A DNA stretch of 64,000 bases from positions 1 to 64,000 of the forward strand of contig NZ_PEGH01000006.1 of the NCBI RefSeq assembly GCF_002737755.1, in the 5' to 3' direction. Source of the stretch: Caulobacter sp. BP25 (GTDB lineage Bacteria; Pseudomonadota; Alphaproteobacteria; Caulobacterales; Caulobacteraceae). Of the stretch, positions 48,941-57,364 are shown one piece after another. Position 1 is the stretch's first letter, and the number at the start of each line of letters is the position of its first letter. The notes below the pieces were generated by a model. It was given only the letters and a program-made list of their open reading frames with translations, was not told the origin of the DNA and made no database searches. A program made the translations under genes and the position numbers.

Positions 48941-49816
48941 ATGACCCAGAGCCTCATGAAGCTGACCCTGGCCGCGACGATCGCGATCGCCGCCATTTCG
49001 CCTATCGCCGTTCGGGCCGAAGAGCCGTCGCTGCGAGTGATGAGCTACAATATCCGTTACGACAATCCCGACGACCGGCCCGATTGGCGCGCGCGGCGCG
49101 GGCCGATGGCGCGGCAGGTCGCCTTCTTCGCGCCCGACATTCTCGGCTTGCAGGAAGCGCTGATGCCGATGGTCGAGGATCTGTCGCGCGCCTTGCCGGG
49201 CTACGCCCACTATGGCGTGGGCCGCGATGACGGGGCGGCGAAGGGCGAGGCGACGACGGTGTTCTATCGCGCCGACCGGTTCGAGCGGGTGCTGGCGCAG
49301 ACGCGTTGGTGCTCTCCCACGCCCGAGCGGCCGGGCAAGGCCTATGACGCGGCGCTGCCGCGCACCTATACTCGGTTGGTGCTGAGGGATCGCGCGAGCG
49401 GCCTGCTATGGGACGTGCGCAACGCGCATCTCGACCATGTCGGCGCGGAGTCGCGCCGGCTTTGCGCGCGGCAGATCCTGGACCAGGCCGCCTGGCCGGA
49501 CTCGCGCCTGATCGTGCTGGGCGACTTCAACAGCGCGCCCGGCGACCCGCCCCACGCCGTGCTGGCGGGCAAGGACTCGCCGCTTCGCGACGCCCGCGAG
49601 GCCAGCCCGATCGTCTTTGGCCCGGCGGGCACCTTCAACGACTTCTCGCCCGGCGCGCCGCCGACGGGGCCGATCGACTACGTGTTCGTCGATCGCAAGC
49701 TGAAGATCTCGCGGTTCGCCACCCTGACTGACACCGACAATGGCCTGGCGATCTCGGATCACTTCCCGATCATCGTCGAGATCGTTCCGCCCCCGCGCGG
49801 CAAGACGGCGCGGTAG
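48941..49816 (+). CDS. Secreted endonuclease/exonuclease/phosphatase (EEP) family hydrolase
   Basis: The 291-residue protein has a signal peptide (LMKLTLAATIAIAAISPIAVRA). The EEP catalytic set follows: Asn in VMSYNIRYD, Glu in ILGLQEA, the HLDHVG His, the GDFNSAP Asp-x-Asn pair and the terminal SDHFPI. These metal-dependent enzymes cleave phosphodiesters or phosphomonoesters in nucleic acids, inositol phosphates or lipids. Export and the neighbouring phosphatase and TonB receptor point to nutrient scavenging. It is 11 bp after the deoR-type gene, so the two are probably one transcript. Confidence 0.9.
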   Translation: MTQSLMKLTLAATIAIAAISPIAVRAEEPSLRVMSYNIRYDNPDDRPDWRARRGPMARQVAFFAPDILGLQEALMPMVEDLSRALPGYAHYGVGRDDGAAKGEATTVFYRADRFERVLAQTRWCSPTPERPGKAYDAALPRTYTRLVLRDRASGLLWDVRNAHLDHVGAESRRLCARQILDQAAWPDSRLIVLGDFNSAPGDPPHAVLAGKDSPLRDAREASPIVFGPAGTFNDFSPGAPPTGPIDYVFVDRKLKISRFATLTDTDNGLAISDHFPIIVEIVPPPRGKTAR

Positions 49817-49825
49817 GCGCGGCCT

Positions 49826-50437
49826 TCACCACAGCGTCTTGGCCGCGCGTTCCGGCCACGTCTGGTCATAGGCCTCGCCGCCGACCTCTCCGGCGGTGAC
49901 GGCCGCCAGCATCGCGCCGGCCGAGGGCAGGGTCTTTGGATCGACATGGCTCTCGGCCTTCCAGAGGCCCGAACGCACGATGGCGCGTGCGCATTGGAAA
50001 TAGGCCTCCTCGATCGTGATCACCGTCACGGTGCGAGGCGGCTTGCCGTCGACGGCGAAGCTTTCGAGCAAGGCCGGATCGGCGCTCAGCTTGGCGCGGC
50101 CGTTGACACGGAAGGTCGTGCCCGAGCCGGGGATCAGGAACAGCAGGGCTACGCGCGGATCACGGACGATGTTGCGCAGGGTGTCGATGCGGTTGTTGCC
50201 GCGCCGGTCCGGCAGCATCAGGGTCTTCGGGTCGGCGATGCGGACAAAGCCGGGCTGGTCGCCGCGCGGGCTGCAGTCCAGGCCCTCGGGGCCGACGGTG
50301 GCGAGGGCGACGAACGGCGAGGCCTGGATCAGCGCGGCGTAGTGCGGGGTGATGTGGTCGCTGACCTTGACGAGCGAGGCCGGGACGGGCGCGGGCTGAT
50401 ACAGCGCCTCCAGCGCTTCGATCGTGGTGATATCCAT
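49826..50437 (-). CDS. Pyridoxamine 5'-phosphate oxidase-like FMN-binding protein
   Basis: The 203-residue protein shows the split-barrel flavin fold: ASPFVALATVGPEGLDCSPRGD, VRIADPKTLMLPDRRGNNRIDTLRNI and VALLFLIPGSGTTFRVNGRA. These blocks match the subgroup of PNPOx-like proteins of about 200 residues often annotated as MSMEG_1061 family, with unknown substrates. The ATG at 50437 follows AGGAGG. It is convergent with the EEP hydrolase gene. No partner gene gives a hint to the substrate. Confidence 0.85.
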   Translation of the reverse strand: MDITTIEALEALYQPAPVPASLVKVSDHITPHYAALIQASPFVALATVGPEGLDCSPRGDQPGFVRIADPKTLMLPDRRGNNRIDTLRNIVRDPRVALLFLIPGSGTTFRVNGRAKLSADPALLESFAVDGKPPRTVTVITIEEAYFQCARAIVRSGLWKAESHVDPKTLPSAGAMLAAVTAGEVGGEAYDQTWPERAAKTLW

Positions 50438-50485
50438 CGCGCGGCCTCCTGGCTCGACCTTATGAGCGGCGGGGGCGGGCCGCAA

Positions 50486-50848
50486 TCAGCTGGCGAACGC
50501 GCGGGCGCAGGCTTCGGCCAGGTGGCGCGGCGAGATGGGCTTGTCGACGATGGGCTTGAAGTGGCCCCTCAGCTGGTCGGCGTTGCCGGTGACATAGACG
50601 ACCGGGATGTGGCCGAGCTGGTTCTGGATCGCTTCGACAGCCTCGACGCCCGTCCCGCCAACGATGCGATAGTCCGCGGTGATCAAGTCCGGAGGGTGAG
50701 CCACGGCCATCGCCAAGGCGTCGGCTGGACTATCGGCGATGTCGAAGCTGGTGAACCCTTGCTCGGCAAGAAGAGCCTCAACCTCGAAGGCCACGAGGAT
50801 TTCGTCCTCGATGATCAATACATGTCGGGCCTGTGTGTGCACGGTCAT
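50486..50848 (-). CDS. Single-domain response regulator
   Basis: This 120-residue protein is a CheY-like receiver domain without an output domain. The acidic pair is in VLIIEDEILVAFEVEALL. The phospho-acceptor Asp lies in PDLITADYRI, the Thr in VVYVTGNAD and the Lys in IVDKPIS. The FDIADSPADALAMA pattern is like receivers that follow HWE/HisKA_2 sensor kinases in alphaproteobacteria. It is probably one element of a phosphorelay or stress pathway; no kinase is encoded here. The region 50849-51029 holds no gene, only a GCGCGCGCTCGCGCGC hairpin. Confidence 0.9.
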   Translation of the reverse strand: MTVHTQARHVLIIEDEILVAFEVEALLAEQGFTSFDIADSPADALAMAVAHPPDLITADYRIVGGTGVEAVEAIQNQLGHIPVVYVTGNADQLRGHFKPIVDKPISPRHLAEACARAFAS

Positions 50849-51029
50849 TGCCGCTGCTTTCTATCGAGTCCCAAGACATATCAATGACGGCGCGCGCTCG
50901 CGCGCCAGTCGCGTTTTCGTGATCGCTTATATCGTAGGGGTTGAGTGACATCCAGCCCGAGGCTGCGCGCGGGTGCAAACCGCGCTATGGAACGCCCAAC
51001 AGATAAGAACCGCAGGAGCGCCCTAGCCG

Positions 51030-51833
51030 ATGTCCCAGCCCTTGATCCTGACCGAGAAGCGCGGCCACGTCGCCATTCTCACCTTGAACCGCCCCGAGGC
51101 GATGAACGCGCTCGGCGCGCCGGGCGACGGCGATCAGGTGGCGGCCGCCTGCGAGGCGATCAATGATGACCAGGAGATCCGCTGCGTGATCCTGACGGGC
51201 GCGGGCAAGGCCTTCTCGGCCGGCGGCGACGTCAAGGCGATGAAGGCGCGCGAGGGCGCCTTCGCCGGCAATGGCGTGGCGGTGCGCGACGGCTACCGCA
51301 AGAACATCCACCGCATCGTGCGGGCGATCTATGGCCTGGAGGTCCCCTCGATCGCGGCCGTGAACGGCGCGGCGATCGGCTTGGGTTGCGACGTGGCCTG
51401 CATGACCGACATCCGCATCGCCGCCGACACGGCCAGGTTCGGCGTCACCTTCCTGAAGCTGGGCCTGATCCCCGGCGACGGCGGCGCCTGGCTGATGCCG
51501 CGCACGATCGGCATGAGCCGCGCGGCCGAGCTGCTCTTCACCGGCGATGTCATCGACGCGGGCAAGGCGGCCGAGTGGGGCCTGGTCAGCAAGGCCGTGC
51601 CGCACGCCGACCTGATGGGCGAGGCCCTCGCCCTGGCCGAACGGATCGCCCAGCAGCCGCCGCACGCCCTGCGCATGGCCAAGAGCCTGCTCAAGCACGG
51701 CCAGACCGCCAGCTACGACACGCTGATGGAGATGAGCGCCGCCGCCCAGGCCATCGCCCACCACACGCAGGACCACATGGAAGGCGTCGAGGCGATCCTC
51801 GAAAAGCGCGCTCCGGTCTTTAAGGGCGCTTGA
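51030..51833 (+). CDS. Enoyl-CoA hydratase/isomerase family protein
   Basis: The 267-residue protein has the crotonase fold. VAILTLNRPEAMNAL is near residue 15, the oxyanion hole GAGKAFSAGGDVKAM near 55-69, and AAVNGAAIGLGCDVACMTDIRIAADTARFGVTFLKLGLIPGDGG near 110-150. A catalytic glutamate is not at the classic position but one of the pair is replaced by the LGLIPGDGG region, as in several family members. The substrate is probably a short or medium acyl-CoA. The ATG at 51030 follows AGGAG. The next gene starts 2 bp after its stop. Confidence 0.9.
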   Translation: MSQPLILTEKRGHVAILTLNRPEAMNALGAPGDGDQVAAACEAINDDQEIRCVILTGAGKAFSAGGDVKAMKAREGAFAGNGVAVRDGYRKNIHRIVRAIYGLEVPSIAAVNGAAIGLGCDVACMTDIRIAADTARFGVTFLKLGLIPGDGGAWLMPRTIGMSRAAELLFTGDVIDAGKAAEWGLVSKAVPHADLMGEALALAERIAQQPPHALRMAKSLLKHGQTASYDTLMEMSAAAQAIAHHTQDHMEGVEAILEKRAPVFKGA

Positions 51834-51835
51834 GC

Positions 51836-52432
51836 ATGGGCAAGGAAGCAAGCGGGGTCTGGGGGCAACTCTCCGAGGGCGAGAGCGAGGGAAAGCTGCT
51901 GTGGGAGCCGCCGAAGCTGATCTTCCGCGGCGCCTATCGCGGGATCTATCAGGGCCACGCCCTGAAGAACGTTCGGACCGAGGGCGATGACCTGGTGCTC
52001 AGCGACGGCACCCGCTTCACGCTGGAGCCGGGCCAAGCCGACAAATGGGTCCACGCGATCCTCAACCCGCCCTCGCGCCTAGACAAGCTGGGCGTGAAGC
52101 CGGGCATGACGGTCGTGATCGACGGTGTCGAGGACGAGGCGTTCGTCGAGGAGCTCAGCACGCGCGTGGAGCCGGTCGAGGCCGAGGAGGGGATCGACAT
52201 CCTGTTCCTGGCCGCCGAGGACCTGGCCGACCTCGACCGCATGGACGACTGGAAGGGCGCCTTGGCCGACAAGGGCGCGATCTGGGTGGTCTCGCGCAAG
52301 GGCAAGGGCGCGCCGTTGAAGGACACCGACATCCTGGGCGCCGCGCGCGGCATGGGCTTTTCGGACACCAAGGTCTGCGGCTTCTCAACGACCCACACCG
52401 CGCTGCGGTTCGTGAAGCGCAAAGGCGGCTAG
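51836..52432 (+). CDS. Hypothetical protein, DUF3052-like C-terminal half
   Basis: This 198-residue soluble protein has no signal peptide or membrane segment. The N-terminal half (EGKLLWEPPKLIFRGAYRGI and SDGTRFTLEPGQADKWVHAI) is a beta-rich region. The C-terminal half (DKLGVKPGMTVVIDGVED, DILFLAAEDLADL, GAIWVVSRKGKG) resembles the DUF3052 family, whose role is unknown. It starts 2 bp after the enoyl-CoA hydratase stop (TGAGCATG) and is surely co-transcribed with it. Some relation to that enzyme's pathway is possible. Confidence 0.75.
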   Translation: MGKEASGVWGQLSEGESEGKLLWEPPKLIFRGAYRGIYQGHALKNVRTEGDDLVLSDGTRFTLEPGQADKWVHAILNPPSRLDKLGVKPGMTVVIDGVEDEAFVEELSTRVEPVEAEEGIDILFLAAEDLADLDRMDDWKGALADKGAIWVVSRKGKGAPLKDTDILGAARGMGFSDTKVCGFSTTHTALRFVKRKGG

Positions 52433-52483
52433 GAGCGCGGGCTTGGCTTGCGTTCCGACGCCCACACCGCATCTCAGGGGCAA

Positions 52484-52684
52484 TTACTTTCGACCAGTCA
52501 CCACCCAGCAGTTGCTCGCGTCGCCCGAGGTTCCGTTGGCATAGGTCTCGGCGTCGTAGGTGAAGTCGCCAACTTCCTCGGCCGTGATAGCCGCGGCCGG
52601 GAAGCCCTGATCGATTAGGACTTGTCGCGCCTGTTCGGCCTTGGGTGCCGTTTCGCAGACATAGATGACCATTTCTGCCAACAT
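52484..52684 (-). CDS. Small hypothetical protein (66 aa)
   Basis: The frame encodes a soluble 66-residue protein, beginning MLAEMVIYVCETAPKAEQAR and ending CWVVTGRK. The MVIYVCETAP...AEQARQVLIDQGF pattern suggests a small alpha/beta fold. A strong site AGGAGATTCCG precedes the ATG at 52684. It lies 14 bp after the lipoprotein gene and is the third gene of a probable operon 54023 to 52484. No family was recognised. Confidence 0.65.
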   Translation of the reverse strand: MLAEMVIYVCETAPKAEQARQVLIDQGFPAAAITAEEVGDFTYDAETYANGTSGDASNCWVVTGRK

Positions 52685-52698
52685 CGGAATCTCCTGAG

Positions 52699-53652
52699 TC
52701 AGAGGTTTGGAATCGCCGCGACCAGCCGACGGGTGGCCGCCTGTTTGTTGGCGATGGCTTTCCGGATTTCGGCCGCTGAGGTCTGGTTCTCCAAATTCTC
52801 TGGCACGGATCCCTTGGTCCTGGCGGCCGCGACCAGCGCTTTCAACTTATTGACGTCTACGACGCCGCCCGGCGCGACATAATCCAGAATTTTGTCGACG
52901 TTCGCACTCTGGGTTTCGGCGTCCTGGTGGCCTGCGTCCTGGGCTTGGCGCTGCTCCTCGGGCGTCAGCGCCGCGCTCAGAGCGTCTTGCGTTTTGTCGC
53001 GGAACAACCCCTGGTTCAAAACGGCGAGAGCCTCGGCCGCCTGGCCTGTCGCGAAGAACTGACGGCTGGTCAGGCCGCTGTTGGCGGTCTGTGGCGCGGT
53101 GGCCAGGCTGGCGGTGTCCACCGACGCCAGGACCGACGGATAGACATAGACTTGTTCGCCTCCCGGCGTGGTCTGTGGGACCTCGGCCAGCGGGATGTAA
53201 GAGAACTCCTTGCGCTTGTAACCGAAGTTGAAGCTGTCGGGGATGTTGTCCGGCCCGACGCCGATCTTGAAGCCGATGTTCGTCGTTGTCCCGAAAAACA
53301 CCCGCTTCTTGCCTTCCACTTGGCCCTTCAGTTCGACCGGGCCATCCTTGACGTCTGGCGCGTCGGCGGCCTTCCCGGCCGCGGCGCCGGTGGCGTAGAG
53401 CTGGCGGACTTTCGGGCTCAGAAGGCCGCCGCCTGTCTCGATCGACGCCACGACCGGAGGAAGCGCTCCATTCGGCACCAGCGGAGCAAGGTAACCTTCG
53501 GTTCGGTCATAGCCGACGCTCGCGGTGGGCGGTTTGCCATCGACATTGATCCCCAGCGAGGCCGAGGTAACGAAGAGCACGCTCTTCTCGCTGGCGCAGG
53601 CGGACAGAAGGGATGCGACGGCCACGCCCGCCAGAATAGGAACTCGCTTCAT
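52699..53652 (-). CDS. Repeat-unit lipoprotein (two copies of a GYxRxE module)
   Basis: The 317-residue protein has a lipoprotein signal with lipobox LLSAC (Cys19). Unit 1 (about residues 28-95) reads SLGINVDGKPPTASVGYDRT, then PPVVASIETG and QLYATGAAA. Unit 2 (about 120-215) reads NIGFKIGVGPDN, FGYKRKEFSYIPL, PSVLASVDT and QFFATGQAA. The match shows an internal duplication. A charged helical C-terminal part follows (ALTPEEQRQAQDAGHQD). The start overlaps the stop of the upstream lipoprotein gene (ATGA). The function is unknown; outer-membrane or periplasmic location is likely. Confidence 0.8.
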   Translation of the reverse strand: MKRVPILAGVAVASLLSACASEKSVLFVTSASLGINVDGKPPTASVGYDRTEGYLAPLVPNGALPPVVASIETGGGLLSPKVRQLYATGAAAGKAADAPDVKDGPVELKGQVEGKKRVFFGTTTNIGFKIGVGPDNIPDSFNFGYKRKEFSYIPLAEVPQTTPGGEQVYVYPSVLASVDTASLATAPQTANSGLTSRQFFATGQAAEALAVLNQGLFRDKTQDALSAALTPEEQRQAQDAGHQDAETQSANVDKILDYVAPGGVVDVNKLKALVAAARTKGSVPENLENQTSAAEIRKAIANKQAATRRLVAAIPNL

Positions 53653-54023
53653 GGAACGCTTCCTTTTGGTTTTGCGGCCTCGGCGCAGACGGCTGAGGCT
53701 TTCAGATCGACGCAGGAATTGTCGGGCAGGGCCAGGAGGCGGTCATCGCGATAGCCAATGGTGAGGCCGCCGCCGTTGACGGGGTCGTGGCTAATGGCCA
53801 AGCCCAGGATAGTGACGCGAGTGGCCTGAACCGATTTCGTCGCGTCCTCGGCGACAACGATGTCCATCAGTCCCGTGCGATGCAGCCTGTTGTCGCGATC
53901 GACGTAACTGATCGAGAAGCAGCCGCTGATCGGGCTGACCAAGGTCAGCAGAGCCAAGCCCCGGCCAAATCGAAGCACGGCCTTGGCAAGGCGATGGTCG
54001 CGGCGCCGCGAGGCGTGGGCCAT
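53649..54023 (-). CDS. Small lipoprotein sharing the module of its neighbour
   Basis: This 124-residue protein has a long basic N-terminus (MAHASRRRDHRLAKAVLRFG) and then a hydrophobic segment ending in LVSPISGC, a likely lipobox. The mature part includes TILGLAISHDPVNGGGLTIG followed by YRDDRLLALPDNSC, which resembles the first half of the repeat unit in the next gene (LG-x-GY-R-P). The gene is the first of three on the minus strand, with overlap to the second. The function is unknown. Confidence 0.7.
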   Translation of the reverse strand: MAHASRRRDHRLAKAVLRFGRGLALLTLVSPISGCFSISYVDRDNRLHRTGLMDIVVAEDATKSVQATRVTILGLAISHDPVNGGGLTIGYRDDRLLALPDNSCVDLKASAVCAEAAKPKGSVP

Positions 54024-54099
54024 AGGCGTCTTCCCCCAACCACACGGGCCAAGACGCCGCCCAGAGAGATAGATTCTCCCTTGGCGGGTATGGTTAAGC

Positions 54100-55569
54100 T
54101 TATGCAGCTATGGCGTCAATCTTCGTCTTGCGTCCAAACGCCATCACCCCGTCGTCCACCTTGCCAAAGCGCAGGGTCATAAGGTCCAGCGCGTAGTTCT
54201 GATGCGCCTTCCACGGCGCCTTCGGGCCCTGCTTGGGGAACATGCCGATCGAGCGGGTCACATAGCCGGACGAGAAGTCCAGCCACGGCGCGATCGGCAT
54301 GTTGGGCTCATCGACGCGCGGGACGCAGAAGTCCGCATGCGTGCGGTCCAGATGCTTGAGCAGGCGGCAGACATATTCGCTGGTCAGGTCCGCCTTCAGC
54401 GTCCAGCTGGCGTTGGTGTAGCCGAACGCCGAGGCCAGGTTTGGCACGCCGCTGAACATCATGCCCTTGTAGCTGAACGCCTTGGACAGATCGGCGACCT
54501 TGCCGTCGACCACCACCTCCATGCCGCCTAGCAGCTGCAGTTGTAGGCCCGTAGCGGTGACGACCACGTCGGCCTTCAGGGTCTTGCCGGATTTCAGCAG
54601 GATGCCGTCTTCGGTGAAGGTCTCGATCTGGTCGGTGACGACCGAGCTCGTCCCGGCCTTGATCGAGTCGAAGAGGTCGGCGTCCGGCACCAGGCACAGG
54701 CGCTGGTCCCAGGGATTGTACTTGGGCGTGAAGTGGGTGGCGATGTCGTAGTCGGGACCCAAGTGGTCGCGGACCAGGTCCAGCAGCCGCGCCTTCATCT
54801 TCTCGGGCCGCTTGCGGGCCAGGTTGAAGAACAGCAGCTGCATAAGGACGTTCTTCCAGCGCGTGATGCCGTAGGCGGTCATGGCCGGCAGCTTGGTCCG
54901 CAGCCAGTTGGCGATCCCGTCCTCGGCCGGACGCGACACCACATAGGTCGGCGAGCGCTGCAGCATGACCACGTGCGCGGCGGTCTTGGCCATCTCGGGC
55001 ACCAGGGTGACGGCCGTCGCGCCGCTGCCGATCACCACGACCTGTTTGCCGGCGTAGTCGAGGTCCTCGGGCCAGTGCTGCGGATGGACGATGCGGCCCT
55101 TGAAGCGCTCGGTCCCGGCGAACTCCGGCGTATAGCCCGCCGAATAGCGGTAGTAGCCCGAGCACATGTAGAGGAAGCCGCACGAGAACGTGACGATCTG
55201 GCCGTCGTGCTCGGCCTCGACGGTCCAGGTGGCGGTCTGCGTCGACCAGCTGGCGCGCTTGACCTTGTGGTTGAAGCGGATGTGGCGATCGACATCGTGC
55301 TCGCGCGCGGTCTCGCGCACATAGGACAGGATTGACGGCCCGTCGGCGATCGCCTTGGCCTGCTTCCACGGCTTGAAGCTGTAGCCCAGGGTGTACATGT
55401 CGCTGTCGGAGCGGATGCCGGGATAGCGGAACAGGTCCCAGGTGCCGCCGATCGCCTCGCGCCCCTCCAGGATCGCGAAGGTCTTGCCGGGGCAGTGCTT
55501 GCGCAGGTGATAGGCCGCGCCGATGCCTGAGAGGCCGGCGCCGACGATCAGGACGTCCACGTGTTCCAT
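54100..55569 (-). CDS. Flavin-containing (Baeyer-Villiger type) monooxygenase
   Basis: The 489-residue protein has an N-terminal FAD motif DVLIVGAGLSGIGAAYHL and GGTWDLFRYPGIRSDSDMYT. The Baeyer-Villiger fingerprint is FKGRIVHPQHWP near residue 155, followed by the NADPH motif VVVIGSGATAVTLVPEMAKT. The C-terminal half holds TATGLQLQLLGGMEV. The group is EthA-like and oxidises ketones or sulfides. The ATG at 55569 was chosen because the FAD fold starts immediately; 53 upstream codons lack similarity and cover palindromic DNA. Confidence 0.9.
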   Translation of the reverse strand: MEHVDVLIVGAGLSGIGAAYHLRKHCPGKTFAILEGREAIGGTWDLFRYPGIRSDSDMYTLGYSFKPWKQAKAIADGPSILSYVRETAREHDVDRHIRFNHKVKRASWSTQTATWTVEAEHDGQIVTFSCGFLYMCSGYYRYSAGYTPEFAGTERFKGRIVHPQHWPEDLDYAGKQVVVIGSGATAVTLVPEMAKTAAHVVMLQRSPTYVVSRPAEDGIANWLRTKLPAMTAYGITRWKNVLMQLLFFNLARKRPEKMKARLLDLVRDHLGPDYDIATHFTPKYNPWDQRLCLVPDADLFDSIKAGTSSVVTDQIETFTEDGILLKSGKTLKADVVVTATGLQLQLLGGMEVVVDGKVADLSKAFSYKGMMFSGVPNLASAFGYTNASWTLKADLTSEYVCRLLKHLDRTHADFCVPRVDEPNMPIAPWLDFSSGYVTRSIGMFPKQGPKAPWKAHQNYALDLMTLRFGKVDDGVMAFGRKTKIDAIAA

Positions 55570-55621
55570 CAGATTTCCGCCCCGCTTCGACGCCCGACGG
55601 TTGATCCGGCGTGGCGATAGG

Positions 55622-55665
55622 TGAACATTGTTCAGGAACAAACGACCGTTTTGACCGAACGTCAA
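55622..55665. promoter_or_regulatory. Two palindromes upstream of the monooxygenase gene
   Basis: TGAACATTGTTCA (55622-55634) and TTGACCGAACGTCAA (55651-55665) are both symmetric and 16 bp apart, 53-96 bp before the monooxygenase ATG. They look like operators for a TetR- or AraC-type regulator not encoded in the window. The divergent EamA gene shares this 176-bp region. Confidence 0.45.
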
Positions 55666-55745
55666 CCGCGATAGCGCCCCAGCCTGGGGGCGCCAACGCG
55701 GGTTTCGATTGCGGACTGAGGCGGCCAAGGCTTAAGCGGTAACCC

Positions 55746-56639
55746 ATGTCTCTGCGCGACTTTGGCCTTCTGGTCCTGATCTGTCTGGCCTGGGCCGGCA
55801 GCAATATCGTCTCGAAGCTGGTCGTGGCGCACTGGGGCGTACCGCCGCTGTATTATGCGGCCGTGCGCTTTGCCTTGGTCGCGGTCATCACGCTGCCCTG
55901 GCTGCTGCCCGCGCCCAGGCCGACCTGGCGGATGGTGCTGGTGGGTTTGCTGATGGGCGGAGGCAATTTCGCGCTGCTGTTCATGGGCCTGACCACCGCC
56001 TCGCCCTCGGCGGCGGCGGTGGTGATCCAGCTGGGCGTGCCGTTCACCACCGTGCTGTCGGTGCTGATGCTGGGCGAGCGCATCCGCTGGCGGCGCGGCG
56101 CCGGCATCGCGCTCACCTTGCTCGGCGCGGTGGTTGTCATGTGGAGCCCGCATGGCATCGAGCTGTCGCCCGGCCTCTGGCTGATCGTCGCGGCGGCCTT
56201 CACCGGCTCGCTGGGCGCGGTGATGATGAAGCAGATCGAGGGCGTCAAACCGCTCCAGTTCCAGGCCTGGGTCGGCTTCTCCTCGCTGTGGCCTCTCGGG
56301 CTGATGAGCGCGCTCATGGAGCCGGGGCAGGTGGCCGCAGGCCTTCACGCCGGCTGGCCCTTTCTCGCGGCGGTGGTGTTTTCGGCTCTGGTGGTTTCGG
56401 TTCTGGCCCACACGGCCTATTACGGGCTGATCCAGCGCTATGAGGCCAATCTGATCGCGCCGCTGACCCTGATGACGCCGCTCTTCACGATCGGCATGGG
56501 CGTGGTGGTCACCAACGACCACTTCGATCTGCGGATGGGGATCGGGGCGGCCCTGGCGCTGCTGGGTGTTCTGATCATCGCGCTTCGGCGGAATCAGGTC
56601 ATGCCGCTGTTGATGTCGATCCGGAACCGCGTCCAATGA
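55746..56639 (+). CDS. EamA/DMT-family transporter
   Basis: The 297-residue protein has ten hydrophobic helices in two EamA repeats. The first repeat includes LLVLICLAWAGSNIVSKLVV and FMGLTTASPSAAAVVIQLGVPFTTVLSVLMLGERI. The second includes GLIQRYEANLIAPLTLMTPLFTIGMGVVV. Such inner-membrane exporters handle amino acids or other metabolites; the substrate is unknown. The stop overlaps the amidase gene start (ATGAG), so EamA, the amidase and the PaiB-like gene form one operon. Confidence 0.92.
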   Translation: MSLRDFGLLVLICLAWAGSNIVSKLVVAHWGVPPLYYAAVRFALVAVITLPWLLPAPRPTWRMVLVGLLMGGGNFALLFMGLTTASPSAAAVVIQLGVPFTTVLSVLMLGERIRWRRGAGIALTLLGAVVVMWSPHGIELSPGLWLIVAAAFTGSLGAVMMKQIEGVKPLQFQAWVGFSSLWPLGLMSALMEPGQVAAGLHAGWPFLAAVVFSALVVSVLAHTAYYGLIQRYEANLIAPLTLMTPLFTIGMGVVVTNDHFDLRMGIGAALALLGVLIIALRRNQVMPLLMSIRNRVQ

Positions 56640-57364
56640 GCCTGTCCTTTATCGAGGCCCCGTCGCCCAATTTCGACGCCCGCAAGGCCGTCCCCGACAC
56701 GGTGGTCCTGCACTACACCGGCATGGAAACCGGCGAGGGCGCGATCGAGCGGCTGCGCGATCCGCAGGCCAAGGTCAGCGCGCACTATTGCGTCGAGGAA
56801 GACGGCCGCATCTTCCGCCTAGTGCCCGAAGAGCGCCGGGCCTGGCACGCCGGCGCGGCCTTCTGGAAGGGCGTCAAGGACATCAACTCGGCCTCGATCG
56901 GCATCGAGATCGTCAATCCCGGCCACGAGTTTGGCTATCGCCCGTTCCCGGACGCCCAGGTCGCGGCGGTGATCAACCTGCTGGCCGACGTGCGCTCGCG
57001 CTGGATGATCCCCGACAGCCGCATCCTCGGCCACTCCGACGTCGCCCCCGCCCGCAAGGTCGATCCGGGCGAGCTCTTCCCGTGGAAGCGCCTGGCCGAG
57101 AGCGGCCATGGCCTGTGGGTCGAGCCGCCGCCGTCGCCCGGCGCCCCGCTGGGCCAGGGCGAGGAGGGGACCGGCGTCTTCGCGCTTCAAGCGGGGCTGA
57201 CGCGCCTGGGCTTCGACTGCGCCCCGACCGGCCAGTACGACGAATGGACCACGACCGTGGTCGCCGCCTTCCAGCGCCACTGGCTGCAGAGCCGCTTCGA
57301 CGGCATCGCCGACGGCGAGACCCGCTCGCGCCTGGTGGCCCTGTTGCGCGCGGCGGCGGACTGA
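56636..57364 (+). CDS. N-acetylmuramoyl-L-alanine amidase (AmiD-like) with peptidoglycan-binding domain
   Basis: The 242-residue protein has an Amidase_2 domain: zinc ligand His in TVVLHYTG, AHYCVEEDGRIFRLVPEERRAWHAG, SIGIEIVNPGH and the catalytic HSDVAPARKVDPGELFPW. A C-terminal PG_binding_1 domain (FALQAGLTRLGFDCAPTGQY, then VAAFQRHW) starts near residue 175. The family cleaves the amide link between MurNAc and peptide, usually on anhydro-muropeptides in recycling. No signal peptide is visible, so it may be cytoplasmic or poorly predicted. The TGA overlaps the next ATG. Confidence 0.93.
   Translation: MSLSFIEAPSPNFDARKAVPDTVVLHYTGMETGEGAIERLRDPQAKVSAHYCVEEDGRIFRLVPEERRAWHAGAAFWKGVKDINSASIGIEIVNPGHEFGYRPFPDAQVAAVINLLADVRSRWMIPDSRILGHSDVAPARKVDPGELFPWKRLAESGHGLWVEPPPSPGAPLGQGEEGTGVFALQAGLTRLGFDCAPTGQYDEWTTTVVAAFQRHWLQSRFDGIADGETRSRLVALLRAAAD

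Noticed and set aside
54100-55728. A 53-residue N-terminal extension of the monooxygenase
   Set aside because: The FAD-binding fold starts right after the chosen ATG and the extension covers operator-like palindromes.
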